From NCBI GenBank assembly GCA_910577055.1, contig CAJTKX010000005.1:116481-180480 (forward strand): DNA of 64,000 nucleotides, written 5' to 3'. A program made the translations under genes and the position numbers. Shown here piece after piece: positions 23,314 through 35,688 of this stretch; the first letter of the stretch is position 1; every line of letters starts with the position of its first letter. The notes below the pieces were generated by a model. It made no database searches, was not told the origin of the DNA, and was given only the letters and a program-made list of their open reading frames with translations. Source of the DNA: an uncultured Christensenella sp. GTDB taxonomy: Bacteria; Bacillota; Clostridia; Christensenellales; Borkfalkiaceae.

Positions 23314-26300
23314 ATGAATTTACCAATTCACAAGTATGGCAAAACCGAAAGGAGAAAGTTCGGTAAGATAAACGAAGTTATAGACGTTCCCGACCTTGTA
23401 GAAATACAAAGGTCAAGCTATGACGCGTTTATGAACGAGGGTATAGCCGAAGTATTCGAAGACTTTATGCCCATAACCGACTATTCCGACCATTACGAGC
23501 TGTATTTCCTCGAACATTGGTTTGACGAAAAGCCCAAGTATGACGAGAAGGAGTGCCGCAACCGCGACGCTACTTACGCGCTTCCCATGCACGTCAAAGT
23601 TAGGCTTGTAAACAAGGTAAAGGACGAGGTTATCGACCAGCCCGTGTTTATGGGCGAGTTCCCCCTTATGACGGACAGCGGCTCGTTCATCATTAACGGC
23701 GCCGAGCGTGTAATCGTTTCTCAGCTCGTCCGTTCGCCCGGTTCTTACAACGCTTCCACGCGGGACAAGACCGGTAAGGAAATTTTCGGCACTACGGTTA
23801 TCCCCAACCGCGGCGCTTGGCTTGAATTCGAGCAAGACGCGCAAGGCGTTTTGTGGGTTCACGTAGACAGAAAGCGTAAAATTTGCGCAACCGTACTTTT
23901 GCGCGCTCTCGGCTTCGGCTCCGATAGGGCGCTTTTAGACTTGTTCGCAAACGATAAAATGATTGAAAACACCATCGCAAAGGATACCACCAAGTCCGAA
24001 AGCGACGGTCTTATCGAGCTGTACAGAAGATTGCGCCCCGGCGAAGTTCCCACCGAAGCTTCCGTTCGTCAGCACTTAAACAACTTATTCTTTGACCCTC
24101 GCCGTTACGACGTGGTAAAGGTCGGCAGATACAAGTTCAACAAAAAGCTCAATTTGTCATATAGGCTTATCGGCTGCAAACTTGCAGAGGACGTCATCAG
24201 TCCCGAAACGGGCGAAATTTTAGGTCACGCCGGCGAAGTCGTTTCGGAAGCTAAGGCTATCGAAATGCAAGACAGCGGCGTTAACGAGGTATTCGTTCTC
24301 GTTTCCGACCACGCTCAAGGCGAAATCAAACACAAAATTATCGCAAACAACACCGTCAACTTCTCTGCTCTTTCGGACAAGGGTCACAAGCTTTTCGGAC
24401 TTTTGCCCACCGTTTACTATCCCAACTTTAAGTTTATGCAGAAGATAGCGGCAGAGTGCGAGGGTGCAAAAGTTGAGGAAGTTGCGGAAAAATTCCGCGA
24501 CGAAATCAACGCAATTTACTACACGGCCGAAACACCCGAAACCGCGGACGAAAAGCCCGAGGACAAGAAGAATAGGGAAAAGCGCCGTGAAACGCGTATC
24601 CGCTTTGTTGCGGGCTGCCAAAAGTTCAACGAACTTTTCAACGACCCCAACTTGACCGAAATCAGCGCCGAGGACAAAAAGACCATTAAGCCCGTCGTTG
24701 AAAAACTCAATCACAAGCACATCACCGTTGACGATATAGTTGCGGCAATCTCGTCCAATATCGACTTGCAGTACGGCATCGGCACCATCGACAATATCGA
24801 CCACCTCGGCAACCGCCGTGTTCGTTCCGTCGGCGAACTTCTTCAAAACCAACTGCGTATAGGTATCGCAAGGCTTGAAAAGCTCATCAAAGAGCGTATG
24901 GCAACCCAGGACGCAATGGAAGTAACTCCTTCGGGTCTTGTCAACGTTCGTCCCGTTACCGCGGTTATTCGTGAGTTCTTCGGTTCTTCGCAACTTTCGC
25001 AATTCATGGACCAAACCAACCCCGCTGCGGAGCTAACCCACAAGCGTAAGCTTTCCGCGCTCGGCCCCGGCGGACTTAACCGTGACAGAGCAACTTTCGA
25101 AGTCCGCGACGTTCACCACTCGCACTACGGCAGACTCTGCCCCATAGAAACTCCCGAAGGTCAGAACATAGGTCTTATTTCTTCGCTTGCAACCTTCTCC
25201 AAGGTCAACGAGTACGGCTTTATTATGAGCCCTTACAGAAAGGTAGAGCACACCTACGATAAAGAGGGCAAGGTTATCGACACTTGGGTAACCGACCACG
25301 TCGATTACCTCACCGCAGACGAAGAGGACAGATACATCGTCGCGCAAGCGAACGAGCCTTTGGATATAACCAACCGTTTCCAAAACGACCATATCGGTTG
25401 CCGCCACCGCGATTTAATCACGCAGTACACGGCGGACAAAATGGACTATATGGACGTAAGCCCCAAGCAGCTCGTATCGGTTGCTACCGCGCTTATTCCC
25501 TTCCTTGAAAACGACGATACCAACCGTGCGTTGATGGGCTCGAACATGCAGCGTCAAGCAGTTCCCCTTATGAAGACGGAAAGCGCAATCGTCGCAACGG
25601 GTATCGAGGCGGCTATCGCGCGCGACAGCGGCGTTATGGTCCGCGCAAAGAACGCGGGCGTTGCCGTCGGCGTATCTTCGGACTGCATCAAAATTCAAGA
25701 AGAAAACGGTCTTATCGCCGAATATCCTTTAAAGAAATTCGCGCGTTCCAACCAAGGCACTTGCTTAAATCAGCGCCCCATAGTCAACACGGGCGACAAG
25801 GTTGAGGCGGGTGAAATCATCGCCGACGGTCCCGCGACCAACAACGGCGAGCTTGCCCTCGGTAAAAACATTCTCATCGGTTATATGGAGTGGGAAGGTT
25901 ACAACTACGAGGACGCAATTCTCATTTCCGAAAAACTCGTTCAAGACGACGTATTCACTTCAATCCATATCGAAGAGCACGAAACCGAGGCAAGGGATAC
26001 CAAGCTCGGCGCGGAAGAAATCACAAGGGATATTCCCAACGTTTCCGAAGACGCGCTTAAAGATTTGGACGCAGACGGCATTATCCGCGTCGGCGCGGAA
26101 GTTCAGCCCGGCGATATCCTCGTCGGCAAGGTAACCCCCAAGGGCGAAACCGAGCTCACCCCCGAAGAAAGACTTCTTAGGGCAATCTTCGGCGAAAAAT
26201 CTCGTGAGGTTAGGGATACTTCCCTCAAAGTTCCTCACGGCGAGGGCGGTATAGTCGTAGACGTCAAGATATTCACCCGTGAAAACAAGGACGAGCTTTC

Positions 26301-27351
26301 CCCCGGCGTATCCAAACTCGTACGCGTATATATCGCGCAAAAGCGTAAAATACAAGTCGGCGACAAAATGGCGGGACGTCACGGCAACAAGGGCGTTATC
26401 TCCCGCGTGCTTCCCCAAGCCGATATGCCTTTCCTTGCGGACGGCACGCCCCTTCAAATCGTGTTGAACCCCCTTGGCGTTCCTTCGCGTATGAACATAG
26501 GTCAGGTCCTCGAAGTGCACCTCGGTCTTGTCTGCAAGCAGTTGGGTTGGAAAATCGCAACCCCCGTATTCGACGGCGCGACCGAGCAAGACATTAAAAA
26601 CTTATTCCAAGAAAACAACTTACTCAACCCCGAAGGCAAAGTAGACGGTAAAATTCAAGTCTACGACGGCAGAACGGGCGAGCCTTTCGAAAACCGCGTA
26701 ACCGTCGGCGTACAGTATATGATTAAGCTTATTCACCTTGTCGACGATAAGATTCACGCGCGTTCGATTGGTCCTTACAGCTTAGTTACTCAGCAGCCCC
26801 TCGGCGGTAAAGCTCAGTTCGGCGGACAGCGTTTCGGCGAAATGGAAGTTTGGGCGCTCGAAGCTTACGGCGCGGCTCACATTTTGCAAGAGATATTAAC
26901 CGTCAAGTCGGACGATATCGTCGGACGTGTAAAAACCTACGAAAGTATCGTCAAGGGCAACAACATTTCCGAGCCGGGTATTCCCGAAGCGTTCAAAGTC
27001 CTTTTGAAGGAGTTGCAGTCTTTGGCGCTCGATATTAAAGTGCTCACCGAAAACGGAGAAGAACTTATTATCCGTGAGCTTGACGACGACGATGACGTTA
27101 TCCCCACGGCAAGGGCGCGCGAAGCACAAGAAGCCGAAGACAAAATTCCCGAAACCGAGTTTGATATTATCGGAGGCGGCGCGGAAGAGGAAGACCTTGA
27201 CGAGCCTATTTCGATATTTGACAACGACGAGGACGATTTCACTTCCAAGGAGCTTTTTGACAGCGACGATATGGACGACTTCGGCGACGACGATGACCTC
27301 GGCGACAAGTTCACCCTCTTTGACGAGGACGACGACAAGGACGAGGAGTAA
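23314..27351 (+). CDS. rpoB: RNA polymerase beta subunit
   Basis: Catalytic core subunit of RNA polymerase. Conserved blocks are plain: the rifampicin region (GSSQLSQFMDQTNPAAELTHKRKLSALGPGGL), RDVHHSHYGRLCPIETPEGQNIGLI, GYNYEDAILISEKLV, KMAGRHGNKGVIS and GGKAQFGGQRFGEMEVWALEAYGA. The rifampicin pocket looks wild type. 1345 residues, longer than the roughly 1200 of most Bacillota. The excess comes from a charged insert around 380-460 (PEDKKNREKRRE within it) and a tail of about 80 very acidic residues at the end. Followed by rpoC after 12 nt with its own GGGAGG; rplJL does not precede it. Confidence 0.98.
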   Translation: MNLPIHKYGKTERRKFGKINEVIDVPDLVEIQRSSYDAFMNEGIAEVFEDFMPITDYSDHYELYFLEHWFDEKPKYDEKECRNRDATYALPMHVKVRLVNKVKDEVIDQPVFMGEFPLMTDSGSFIINGAERVIVSQLVRSPGSYNASTRDKTGKEIFGTTVIPNRGAWLEFEQDAQGVLWVHVDRKRKICATVLLRALGFGSDRALLDLFANDKMIENTIAKDTTKSESDGLIELYRRLRPGEVPTEASVRQHLNNLFFDPRRYDVVKVGRYKFNKKLNLSYRLIGCKLAEDVISPETGEILGHAGEVVSEAKAIEMQDSGVNEVFVLVSDHAQGEIKHKIIANNTVNFSALSDKGHKLFGLLPTVYYPNFKFMQKIAAECEGAKVEEVAEKFRDEINAIYYTAETPETADEKPEDKKNREKRRETRIRFVAGCQKFNELFNDPNLTEISAEDKKTIKPVVEKLNHKHITVDDIVAAISSNIDLQYGIGTIDNIDHLGNRRVRSVGELLQNQLRIGIARLEKLIKERMATQDAMEVTPSGLVNVRPVTAVIREFFGSSQLSQFMDQTNPAAELTHKRKLSALGPGGLNRDRATFEVRDVHHSHYGRLCPIETPEGQNIGLISSLATFSKVNEYGFIMSPYRKVEHTYDKEGKVIDTWVTDHVDYLTADEEDRYIVAQANEPLDITNRFQNDHIGCRHRDLITQYTADKMDYMDVSPKQLVSVATALIPFLENDDTNRALMGSNMQRQAVPLMKTESAIVATGIEAAIARDSGVMVRAKNAGVAVGVSSDCIKIQEENGLIAEYPLKKFARSNQGTCLNQRPIVNTGDKVEAGEIIADGPATNNGELALGKNILIGYMEWEGYNYEDAILISEKLVQDDVFTSIHIEEHETEARDTKLGAEEITRDIPNVSEDALKDLDADGIIRVGAEVQPGDILVGKVTPKGETELTPEERLLRAIFGEKSREVRDTSLKVPHGEGGIVVDVKIFTRENKDELSPGVSKLVRVYIAQKRKIQVGDKMAGRHGNKGVISRVLPQADMPFLADGTPLQIVLNPLGVPSRMNIGQVLEVHLGLVCKQLGWKIATPVFDGATEQDIKNLFQENNLLNPEGKVDGKIQVYDGRTGEPFENRVTVGVQYMIKLIHLVDDKIHARSIGPYSLVTQQPLGGKAQFGGQRFGEMEVWALEAYGAAHILQEILTVKSDDIVGRVKTYESIVKGNNISEPGIPEAFKVLLKELQSLALDIKVLTENGEELIIRELDDDDDVIPTARAREAQEAEDKIPETEFDIIGGGAEEEDLDEPISIFDNDEDDFTSKELFDSDDMDDFGDDDDLGDKFTLFDEDDDKDEE

Positions 27352-27363
27352 GGGAGGTCAAAA

Positions 27364-31041
<3,678 letters not shown>

Positions 31042-31097
31042 CTCTAAATAAAAGCGCGGTCGGCAACCGTAATCCCAATAAGGTTTATTAAAAGTAA

Positions 31098-31129
31098 AAA
31101 CCGAGAGAAGTTATTTATTCTCTTGGTTT
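31098..31129. terminator. Bidirectional terminator between rpoC and ABC exporter
   Basis: Stem AAACC-AGAGAA/TTCTCT-GGTTT (31098-31129, one mismatch) with an 8-nt loop; T-rich on the plus side and A-rich before it. Confidence 0.75.
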
Positions 31130-31151
31130 ATGCTTTATTATTCAGTTTTGC

Positions 31152-32867
31152 TTAGTCCATTGATTGCAGCGCAAGCATTTTTGCGTAAACGCCGTTTTTA
31201 TTTTTAAGTTCTTCGGGCGTTCCTTGTTCGGCAACTTTACCGCCTTGCAAAACGACGATTTTCTCCGCCCCGTCAACCGTTCTCATTCGGTGAGCTATTA
31301 TAAGTACGGTTTTATCCTTAACAAGAGCTGACAGCGCGGTTTGGACTTCGGTTTCGTTTTCCGCGTCGAGTGATGCTGTTGCCTCGTCCATTATAACGAT
31401 AGGCGCGTCTTTAAGCATAGCGCGCGCTATTGAAATTCTCTGTCTTTCGCCGCCGGACAGTATAGAGCCGTTTTCGCCGATAACGGTATTGTAACCTTCG
31501 GGAAGTTTGCTTACAAAATCGTCGCACTGTGCTTTTTTAGCCACACTTAAAACTTCTTCGTCGGTTGCGCCTTTTTTACCGATACGGATATTTTCCATTA
31601 CGGTATTGTTGAATAGTGTTACGTCTTGAAACACTATGGAATAGGCTTTCAGCAATATTTCGGGTTCCACTGTTTTAACGTCGATGCCGCCGACGGATAC
31701 CGACCCTTTATTAACGTCCCAGAATCTTGCCGCAAGCTTGGCTGCCGTAGATTTACCGCCGCCGCTTTCGCCGATAAGCGCAGTAACTTCACTTTGTTTA
31801 GCCGTAAACGATACTCCGTCCAAAACCGTTTCGCCCGTATTATAGGCAAAGCTAACGTTATTGAACTCTACGTCATAACCTTTGGGACTAAATTCGGTAC
31901 CGCCGCCAAGCTCTTTTGTGTTTTCCATTTCATTGATACGGTTGATATTGACTTGCAAAGCATTCATAGCCGCAAGATTTTGCAACGTGCCCGTCAATGG
32001 CTCGTATATACGCGATACTACAAGCAAGAACATAAAGAATGTAATAAGCGGGAGTGTACCGTTCATAAGAAGCATACCGCCCACAAGCGCAACGGTTGCT
32101 ATACCGAGCTTTAATATCATAGAACACGGCACAACAAACATTGCCGAACCGAGTTCGCTCTTAATGTGCCTACCCTCTAAGTATTCTATTTTTTTATTCA
32201 AGCCTTGCAAGTATTTTTTTTCTGCGTTATTGGATTTTAAATCACGGATTGTTTCCAGACACTCTTGTATCCCGTCTTCTACGTCAACTTGCGCTTTTGT
32301 TTGTTTACCCGTGAAATAAACCTGAGCTTTTTTCGATAAAGCAACTATAACGAGCGTTACGGGCAACACCCAAAGTGCGGCAAGCGCCATACGCCAATCA
32401 AATACGAACATACCGATTGCTATTATACAAGTAGAGATTATCGAACCCCAAAATTGCGGAACGTAATGCGACATCATCTGTTCGGCGGTCGCACAGTCTC
32501 CCATAACGGTATTTGTTAAATCTGCCAAGTCTTTTTGTCCGAAGAAAGATAAGGGAAGTTTTCTCAATTTTTCCGCAAGACGAATACGGCAAACGCCGGA
32601 CTCTTTATAAGTTGTAAAGTAGGTCGCATTGTATTTCCACCAAGCCGTAAGCAAAATAAGAAGAAGTGCGGCGAATGTCCCGAATCCGAATATATAATAA
32701 TGGCTTATAGGGAGTGTGCCGTTCAATAAATCACTCACAAGATAATACAAAAGGCATACGGGCAGCATAAAGGCAAGGTCTTGAACAACGCAAGCGACAA
32801 CTGCTTTGATAAATCCTTTCGCGCCTTCGTGTGAAAGCGCAAATTTCTTCATAATTGCTTTTATCAT
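31152..32867 (-). CDS. ABC exporter half-transporter 2 (ATPase-permease)
   Basis: One half of a heterodimeric type I exporter (MdlAB/BmrCD-like) with six membrane helices (about 1-300) followed by the ATPase. Walker A GESGGGKSTAA, signature LSGGERQR, Walker B IVIMDEATAS and the H-loop in IAHRM are all intact, so this half keeps a normal catalytic site. 571 residues from ATG 32867, which overlaps the upstream stop as ATGA and has GGAGGT ahead of it; a longer reading from 32915 lies inside the upstream gene. Cargo unknown; the TetR regulator next door suggests a toxic small molecule. Confidence 0.93.
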   Translation of the reverse strand: MIKAIMKKFALSHEGAKGFIKAVVACVVQDLAFMLPVCLLYYLVSDLLNGTLPISHYYIFGFGTFAALLLILLTAWWKYNATYFTTYKESGVCRIRLAEKLRKLPLSFFGQKDLADLTNTVMGDCATAEQMMSHYVPQFWGSIISTCIIAIGMFVFDWRMALAALWVLPVTLVIVALSKKAQVYFTGKQTKAQVDVEDGIQECLETIRDLKSNNAEKKYLQGLNKKIEYLEGRHIKSELGSAMFVVPCSMILKLGIATVALVGGMLLMNGTLPLITFFMFLLVVSRIYEPLTGTLQNLAAMNALQVNINRINEMENTKELGGGTEFSPKGYDVEFNNVSFAYNTGETVLDGVSFTAKQSEVTALIGESGGGKSTAAKLAARFWDVNKGSVSVGGIDVKTVEPEILLKAYSIVFQDVTLFNNTVMENIRIGKKGATDEEVLSVAKKAQCDDFVSKLPEGYNTVIGENGSILSGGERQRISIARAMLKDAPIVIMDEATASLDAENETEVQTALSALVKDKTVLIIAHRMRTVDGAEKIVVLQGGKVAEQGTPEELKNKNGVYAKMLALQSMD

Positions 32868-34642
32868 TTTACACCTCCGACTTTCCAACCGATAGACGTT
32901 TGATAGTCTTTCCACATTTTAGAATAGAGCGAACCGCTTTTAACAAGTTGTTCGTGCGTGCCGGCGTCCTCGATTGTTCCGTCTTTAAGAATAAAAATTT
33001 TATCCGCGTTTTTAACGGTAGTCAATCTATGTGCTATCATAATTACCGTTTTATCTTTGCTAAGTTCCGCAAATGCCCTTTGCACAAGGGTTTCGTTTTC
33101 GGGGTCGGCAAATGCCGTTGCTTCGTCCAAAACAATTATGGGTGAGTTTTTAAGCATAACACGGGCTATGGCTATTCGTTGCTGTTCGCCGCCCGAAAGA
33201 TATACGCCCTTTGTGCCGATTACCGTGTTTATACCGTCGGGTAATTTTCCAATAATATCATCGCACTGTGCTTTATGCAGAGCATTCAGCACTTCTATCT
33301 CGCTTGCGCGTGGATTAGCAAGTCGTACATTCTCTAAAACGGACGCTTTTATCAGCTTGCTGTCTTGAAAAACATAAGAAACGGTTTTCATAAGTTCTTC
33401 GTGAGGGATATCTTTTACGTTTACTCCGCCTATTTTTATCGTACCATTGCGCACGTCCCAAAACCGTGATACAAGCCCCGCAACCGTGGTTTTTCCGCCG
33501 CCGCTCGGACCTACCAACGCAACAGTCTGTCCGGCGTCTACTTTGAACGTCAAGTTTTTTAGCGCGTCTGTCTGTGCATTAGAATAACGGAATGATACAT
33601 TATCGAACTCTACGGAATTATCTTCGGGAATTTCTCCGTTTACCTCTTCGGGTAGCGGCTTCAAATCAAGAATAGAGTGAATACGCTCTATTGCGTCGGC
33701 AACTATCATACCGTTTTCACTCATATACATTACTTTTGTAAGCGAAGTAGTTATTATCGGTGTGAATATTACATAGAAAATAAAGTTTAACAGTATACCT
33801 TGCGTTATTGCTTCGCCGCCGGCAAGTATAAGCGCAAGCGCAATCAAAAAAGCGAACACGCTATTTATAAGCGTTGTAAACCATAACATCGGTCCGCGAC
33901 ATTTTTTACAGTACGATACGCAGAATTTATAATAGTTGTCTATCGAGCCTTGAAACTTTTTAAAAGAGTGAACCGTCTGACCGAAAGTTTTGACAACGGG
34001 AACGCCGCGAACATATTCGACTGCCTGATTATTCATTTCTTCGAGTGCGCTGTTATATTTCTTCATATCCTCCGCCATAGCCGGTCCCGCCATTTTGAAC
34101 ATACACAAGAACCCCAAAACCACGGGCACAAGGCTGACAAGACCGAAACGCCAATCAAACAGAAAAAGCATAACTATAAGTCCTACGGGCGTTGCAACCG
34201 CGCCGGCCATATCGGGAAGTTGATGTGCTAGATATGTTTCGGTTGCACGGCTACTTTCGTTTACGATACGCCGCACTTTTCCGCTGCCAGCTTCGCCGAT
34301 AAAGCCGAGCGGAAGTTCGGAAATATGCTTCATTGTCTTTTTGCGTATATTGCCGGCTATTCTGAAAGCCGACAAATGCGAACACATAAGCGCGGCGAAA
34401 TAAACGACGATAGATGCAATCGCAAAGGCGACAGCCATCCAACCGTTAAACACTATATGTGTTGCTTCGGAATAGTTAGGCGCAATTTCTATAACTTCCT
34501 TAACGATAAAGAAGATATAGACAAACGGAACAAGAGCAAGAGCAGCGCTTATAACCGACAGCGCCCAAGAAGAGTAGGTCAGATATTTATGCTTCCCCGC
34601 AAATTGCATAAGTTCTGTAAGATTGCCTTTTTTCTTTTTCAT
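32864..34642 (-). CDS. ABC exporter half-transporter 1 (ATPase-permease)
   Basis: Partner half of the exporter. Membrane domain with six helices (about 20-320), then the ATPase with Walker A GPSGGGKTTVA, signature LSGGEQQR, Walker B IIVLDEATAFADPE and IAHRLTTV. The residue after Walker B Glu context is DEATAFAD, where most exporters have DEATSALD; the Glu itself is kept. 592 residues. A GGGAGG ribosome site sits 7-8 nt before ATG 34642, and a 12-codon leader ORF ends on this start (34639-34677). Confidence 0.93.
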   Translation of the reverse strand: MKKKKGNLTELMQFAGKHKYLTYSSWALSVISAALALVPFVYIFFIVKEVIEIAPNYSEATHIVFNGWMAVAFAIASIVVYFAALMCSHLSAFRIAGNIRKKTMKHISELPLGFIGEAGSGKVRRIVNESSRATETYLAHQLPDMAGAVATPVGLIVMLFLFDWRFGLVSLVPVVLGFLCMFKMAGPAMAEDMKKYNSALEEMNNQAVEYVRGVPVVKTFGQTVHSFKKFQGSIDNYYKFCVSYCKKCRGPMLWFTTLINSVFAFLIALALILAGGEAITQGILLNFIFYVIFTPIITTSLTKVMYMSENGMIVADAIERIHSILDLKPLPEEVNGEIPEDNSVEFDNVSFRYSNAQTDALKNLTFKVDAGQTVALVGPSGGGKTTVAGLVSRFWDVRNGTIKIGGVNVKDIPHEELMKTVSYVFQDSKLIKASVLENVRLANPRASEIEVLNALHKAQCDDIIGKLPDGINTVIGTKGVYLSGGEQQRIAIARVMLKNSPIIVLDEATAFADPENETLVQRAFAELSKDKTVIMIAHRLTTVKNADKIFILKDGTIEDAGTHEQLVKSGSLYSKMWKDYQTSIGWKVGGVK

Positions 34643-34677
34643 AAAGCATTACCTCCCGTTAAAATTATGTATATCAT
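34639..34677 (-). CDS. Twelve-residue leader peptide ORF of the ABC operon
   Basis: Reads MIYIILTGGNAL then stops, with AGGAGG 5 nt before its ATG. Its TGA overlaps the ATG of the first exporter gene (ATGA). The exporter also has its own GGGAGG, embedded in this ORF (the Gly-Gly codons). This suggests translational coupling or a leader peptide sensing translation, as seen upstream of some drug exporters. Too short for homology. Confidence 0.5.
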   Translation of the reverse strand: MIYIILTGGNAL

Positions 34678-34696
34678 AAAAACCTCCTATAAAATT

Positions 34697-34710
34697 TTAA
34701 CTATGGTTAA
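34697..34710. promoter_or_regulatory. Possible TetR half-palindrome in the ABC leader
   Basis: TTAACTATGGTTAA: the TAAC(N3-4)GTTA layout matches the two operators upstream of tetR. Confidence 0.5.
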
Positions 34711-34753
34711 GTTTTTGAATAATTTTTTTACGGCAAATACTTGCCGTAAGGGT

Positions 34754-34782
34754 GTTATAATCGACTAACTCATATCTGTCAA
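34754..34782 (-). promoter_or_regulatory. Promoter of the ABC exporter operon
   Basis: Minus-strand TTGACA (34777-34782), 17 bp, TATAAC (34754-34759), lying just past the tetR stop. The leader RNA then forms a 10-bp stem TTACGGCAA/TTTGCCGTAA (about 34730-34750) before the leader peptide. Confidence 0.75.
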
Positions 34783-34803
34783 AAGGAAAATTCTATTTAT
34801 AAA

Positions 34804-35448
34804 TTATTTGGTTGAACGCTGCCAATCGGAAGGTAAGCCTAAAAGTCTATCCCAACCGGCGTTAAAAAAGTCTTGCACTTGTTTTATATAACCTTTGGCT
34901 TCTTCTCTCGGTAAGTCATGAGCAACCACCTCGAAAACTCCGTTAAACATAGCGCTTGATAGCATATGGCTTAAATCTGCGCGAACTTCGTTAATTTTTA
35001 TGCCCGCGTTATTCAGCGTATTTATGAACCGTACAGTATTCGCCGTTTCGATATCTATCATTTTGTCAACGTAATATTCATATCCGCTGCCGGAACTTTT
35101 ACAAACAATTAATTTGAAAGCGTCGAAATTATCATAAATTATATCGACCATTTCATCAACTTTTGCTTCTACATAAGAGTGCATTTCTCTGTATTGCCGA
35201 GCGGGCGACAAATCTGCAAAATCATCTTCCGAGTTGGAAAAGTAATTAAAAAGTTTATTTGCCGCTTCTTCAACCAATTCTCTGAACAATTCACTTTTAT
35301 CGGCAAATCTACCGTAAACCATACCGGTGGTGTAACCGGCGCGCTCGGCGATAGTTCGCATTGACGCGCCCTCGAAACCTTTTTCCAAAAATTCTTCTCT
35401 TGCGCATTCCAATATTTTATCTATGGCAAACTCATTTTTCTTACGCAT
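34804..35448 (-). CDS. TetR family transcriptional regulator
   Basis: Repressor probably controlling itself and the adjacent ABC exporter. The N-terminal HTH reads AIDKILECAREEFLEKGFEG ... MRTIAERAGYTTGMVYGRFADKSELF, the standard TetR pattern; the rest (about 60-214) is the helical ligand domain. 214 residues. GGAG 8-9 nt before ATG. Its promoter (35478-35506) is covered by two palindromes (35466-35480 and 35481-35493) that fit autoregulation. Ligand unknown. Confidence 0.93.
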   Translation of the reverse strand: MRKKNEFAIDKILECAREEFLEKGFEGASMRTIAERAGYTTGMVYGRFADKSELFRELVEEAANKLFNYFSNSEDDFADLSPARQYREMHSYVEAKVDEMVDIIYDNFDAFKLIVCKSSGSGYEYYVDKMIDIETANTVRFINTLNNAGIKINEVRADLSHMLSSAMFNGVFEVVAHDLPREEAKGYIKQVQDFFNAGWDRLLGLPSDWQRSTK

Positions 35449-35465
35449 AGCAACGCTCCATATTT

Positions 35466-35493
35466 AATAACATGGTTATTATAACACTGTTAT
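35466..35493. promoter_or_regulatory. Tandem TetR operators over the tetR promoter
   Basis: AATAACATGGTTATT (35466-35480, perfect arms around ATG) and ATAACACTGTTAT (35481-35493, perfect arms around C) abut one another and cover the -10 and downstream spacer of tetR. Confidence 0.75.
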
Positions 35494-35506
35494 TTTATAT
35501 TGTCAA
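35478..35506 (-). promoter_or_regulatory. Consensus promoter of tetR
   Basis: Minus-strand TTGACA (35501-35506), 17 bp, TATAAT (35478-35483). Confidence 0.85.
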
Positions 35507-35652
35507 AGATTTTGTTATAAAAAACAAAATTCAGTAAATTTTTTTATCGTATGAAAGTGTAACGTTGAAAATTTATGTTATTTATTCCATATAGGAACTG
35601 ACTGCAACTGTCAGAGTTTTTTATGTCAATCCACTTTTAATGCATATAAAAA

Positions 35653-35678
35653 CCGCCCCGCGCATATGCGCGGGGCGG
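35653..35678 (-). terminator. Terminator of the DUF368 gene
   Basis: Perfect 26-bp GC-rich palindrome (35653-35678) 11 nt after the stop; on the minus strand it is followed by TTTTTAT. Confidence 0.85.
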
Positions 35679-35688
35679 CATATTAATT

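Noticed and set aside
31152..32915. Longer start of the second ABC gene at 32915
   Set aside because: It would lie inside the first ABC gene; ATG 32867 has a GGAGGT and the usual ATGA overlap.
34730..34750. Terminator of tetR
   Set aside because: The stem is not followed by T on the tetR strand, and the exporter promoter lies upstream of it, so it belongs to the exporter leader.
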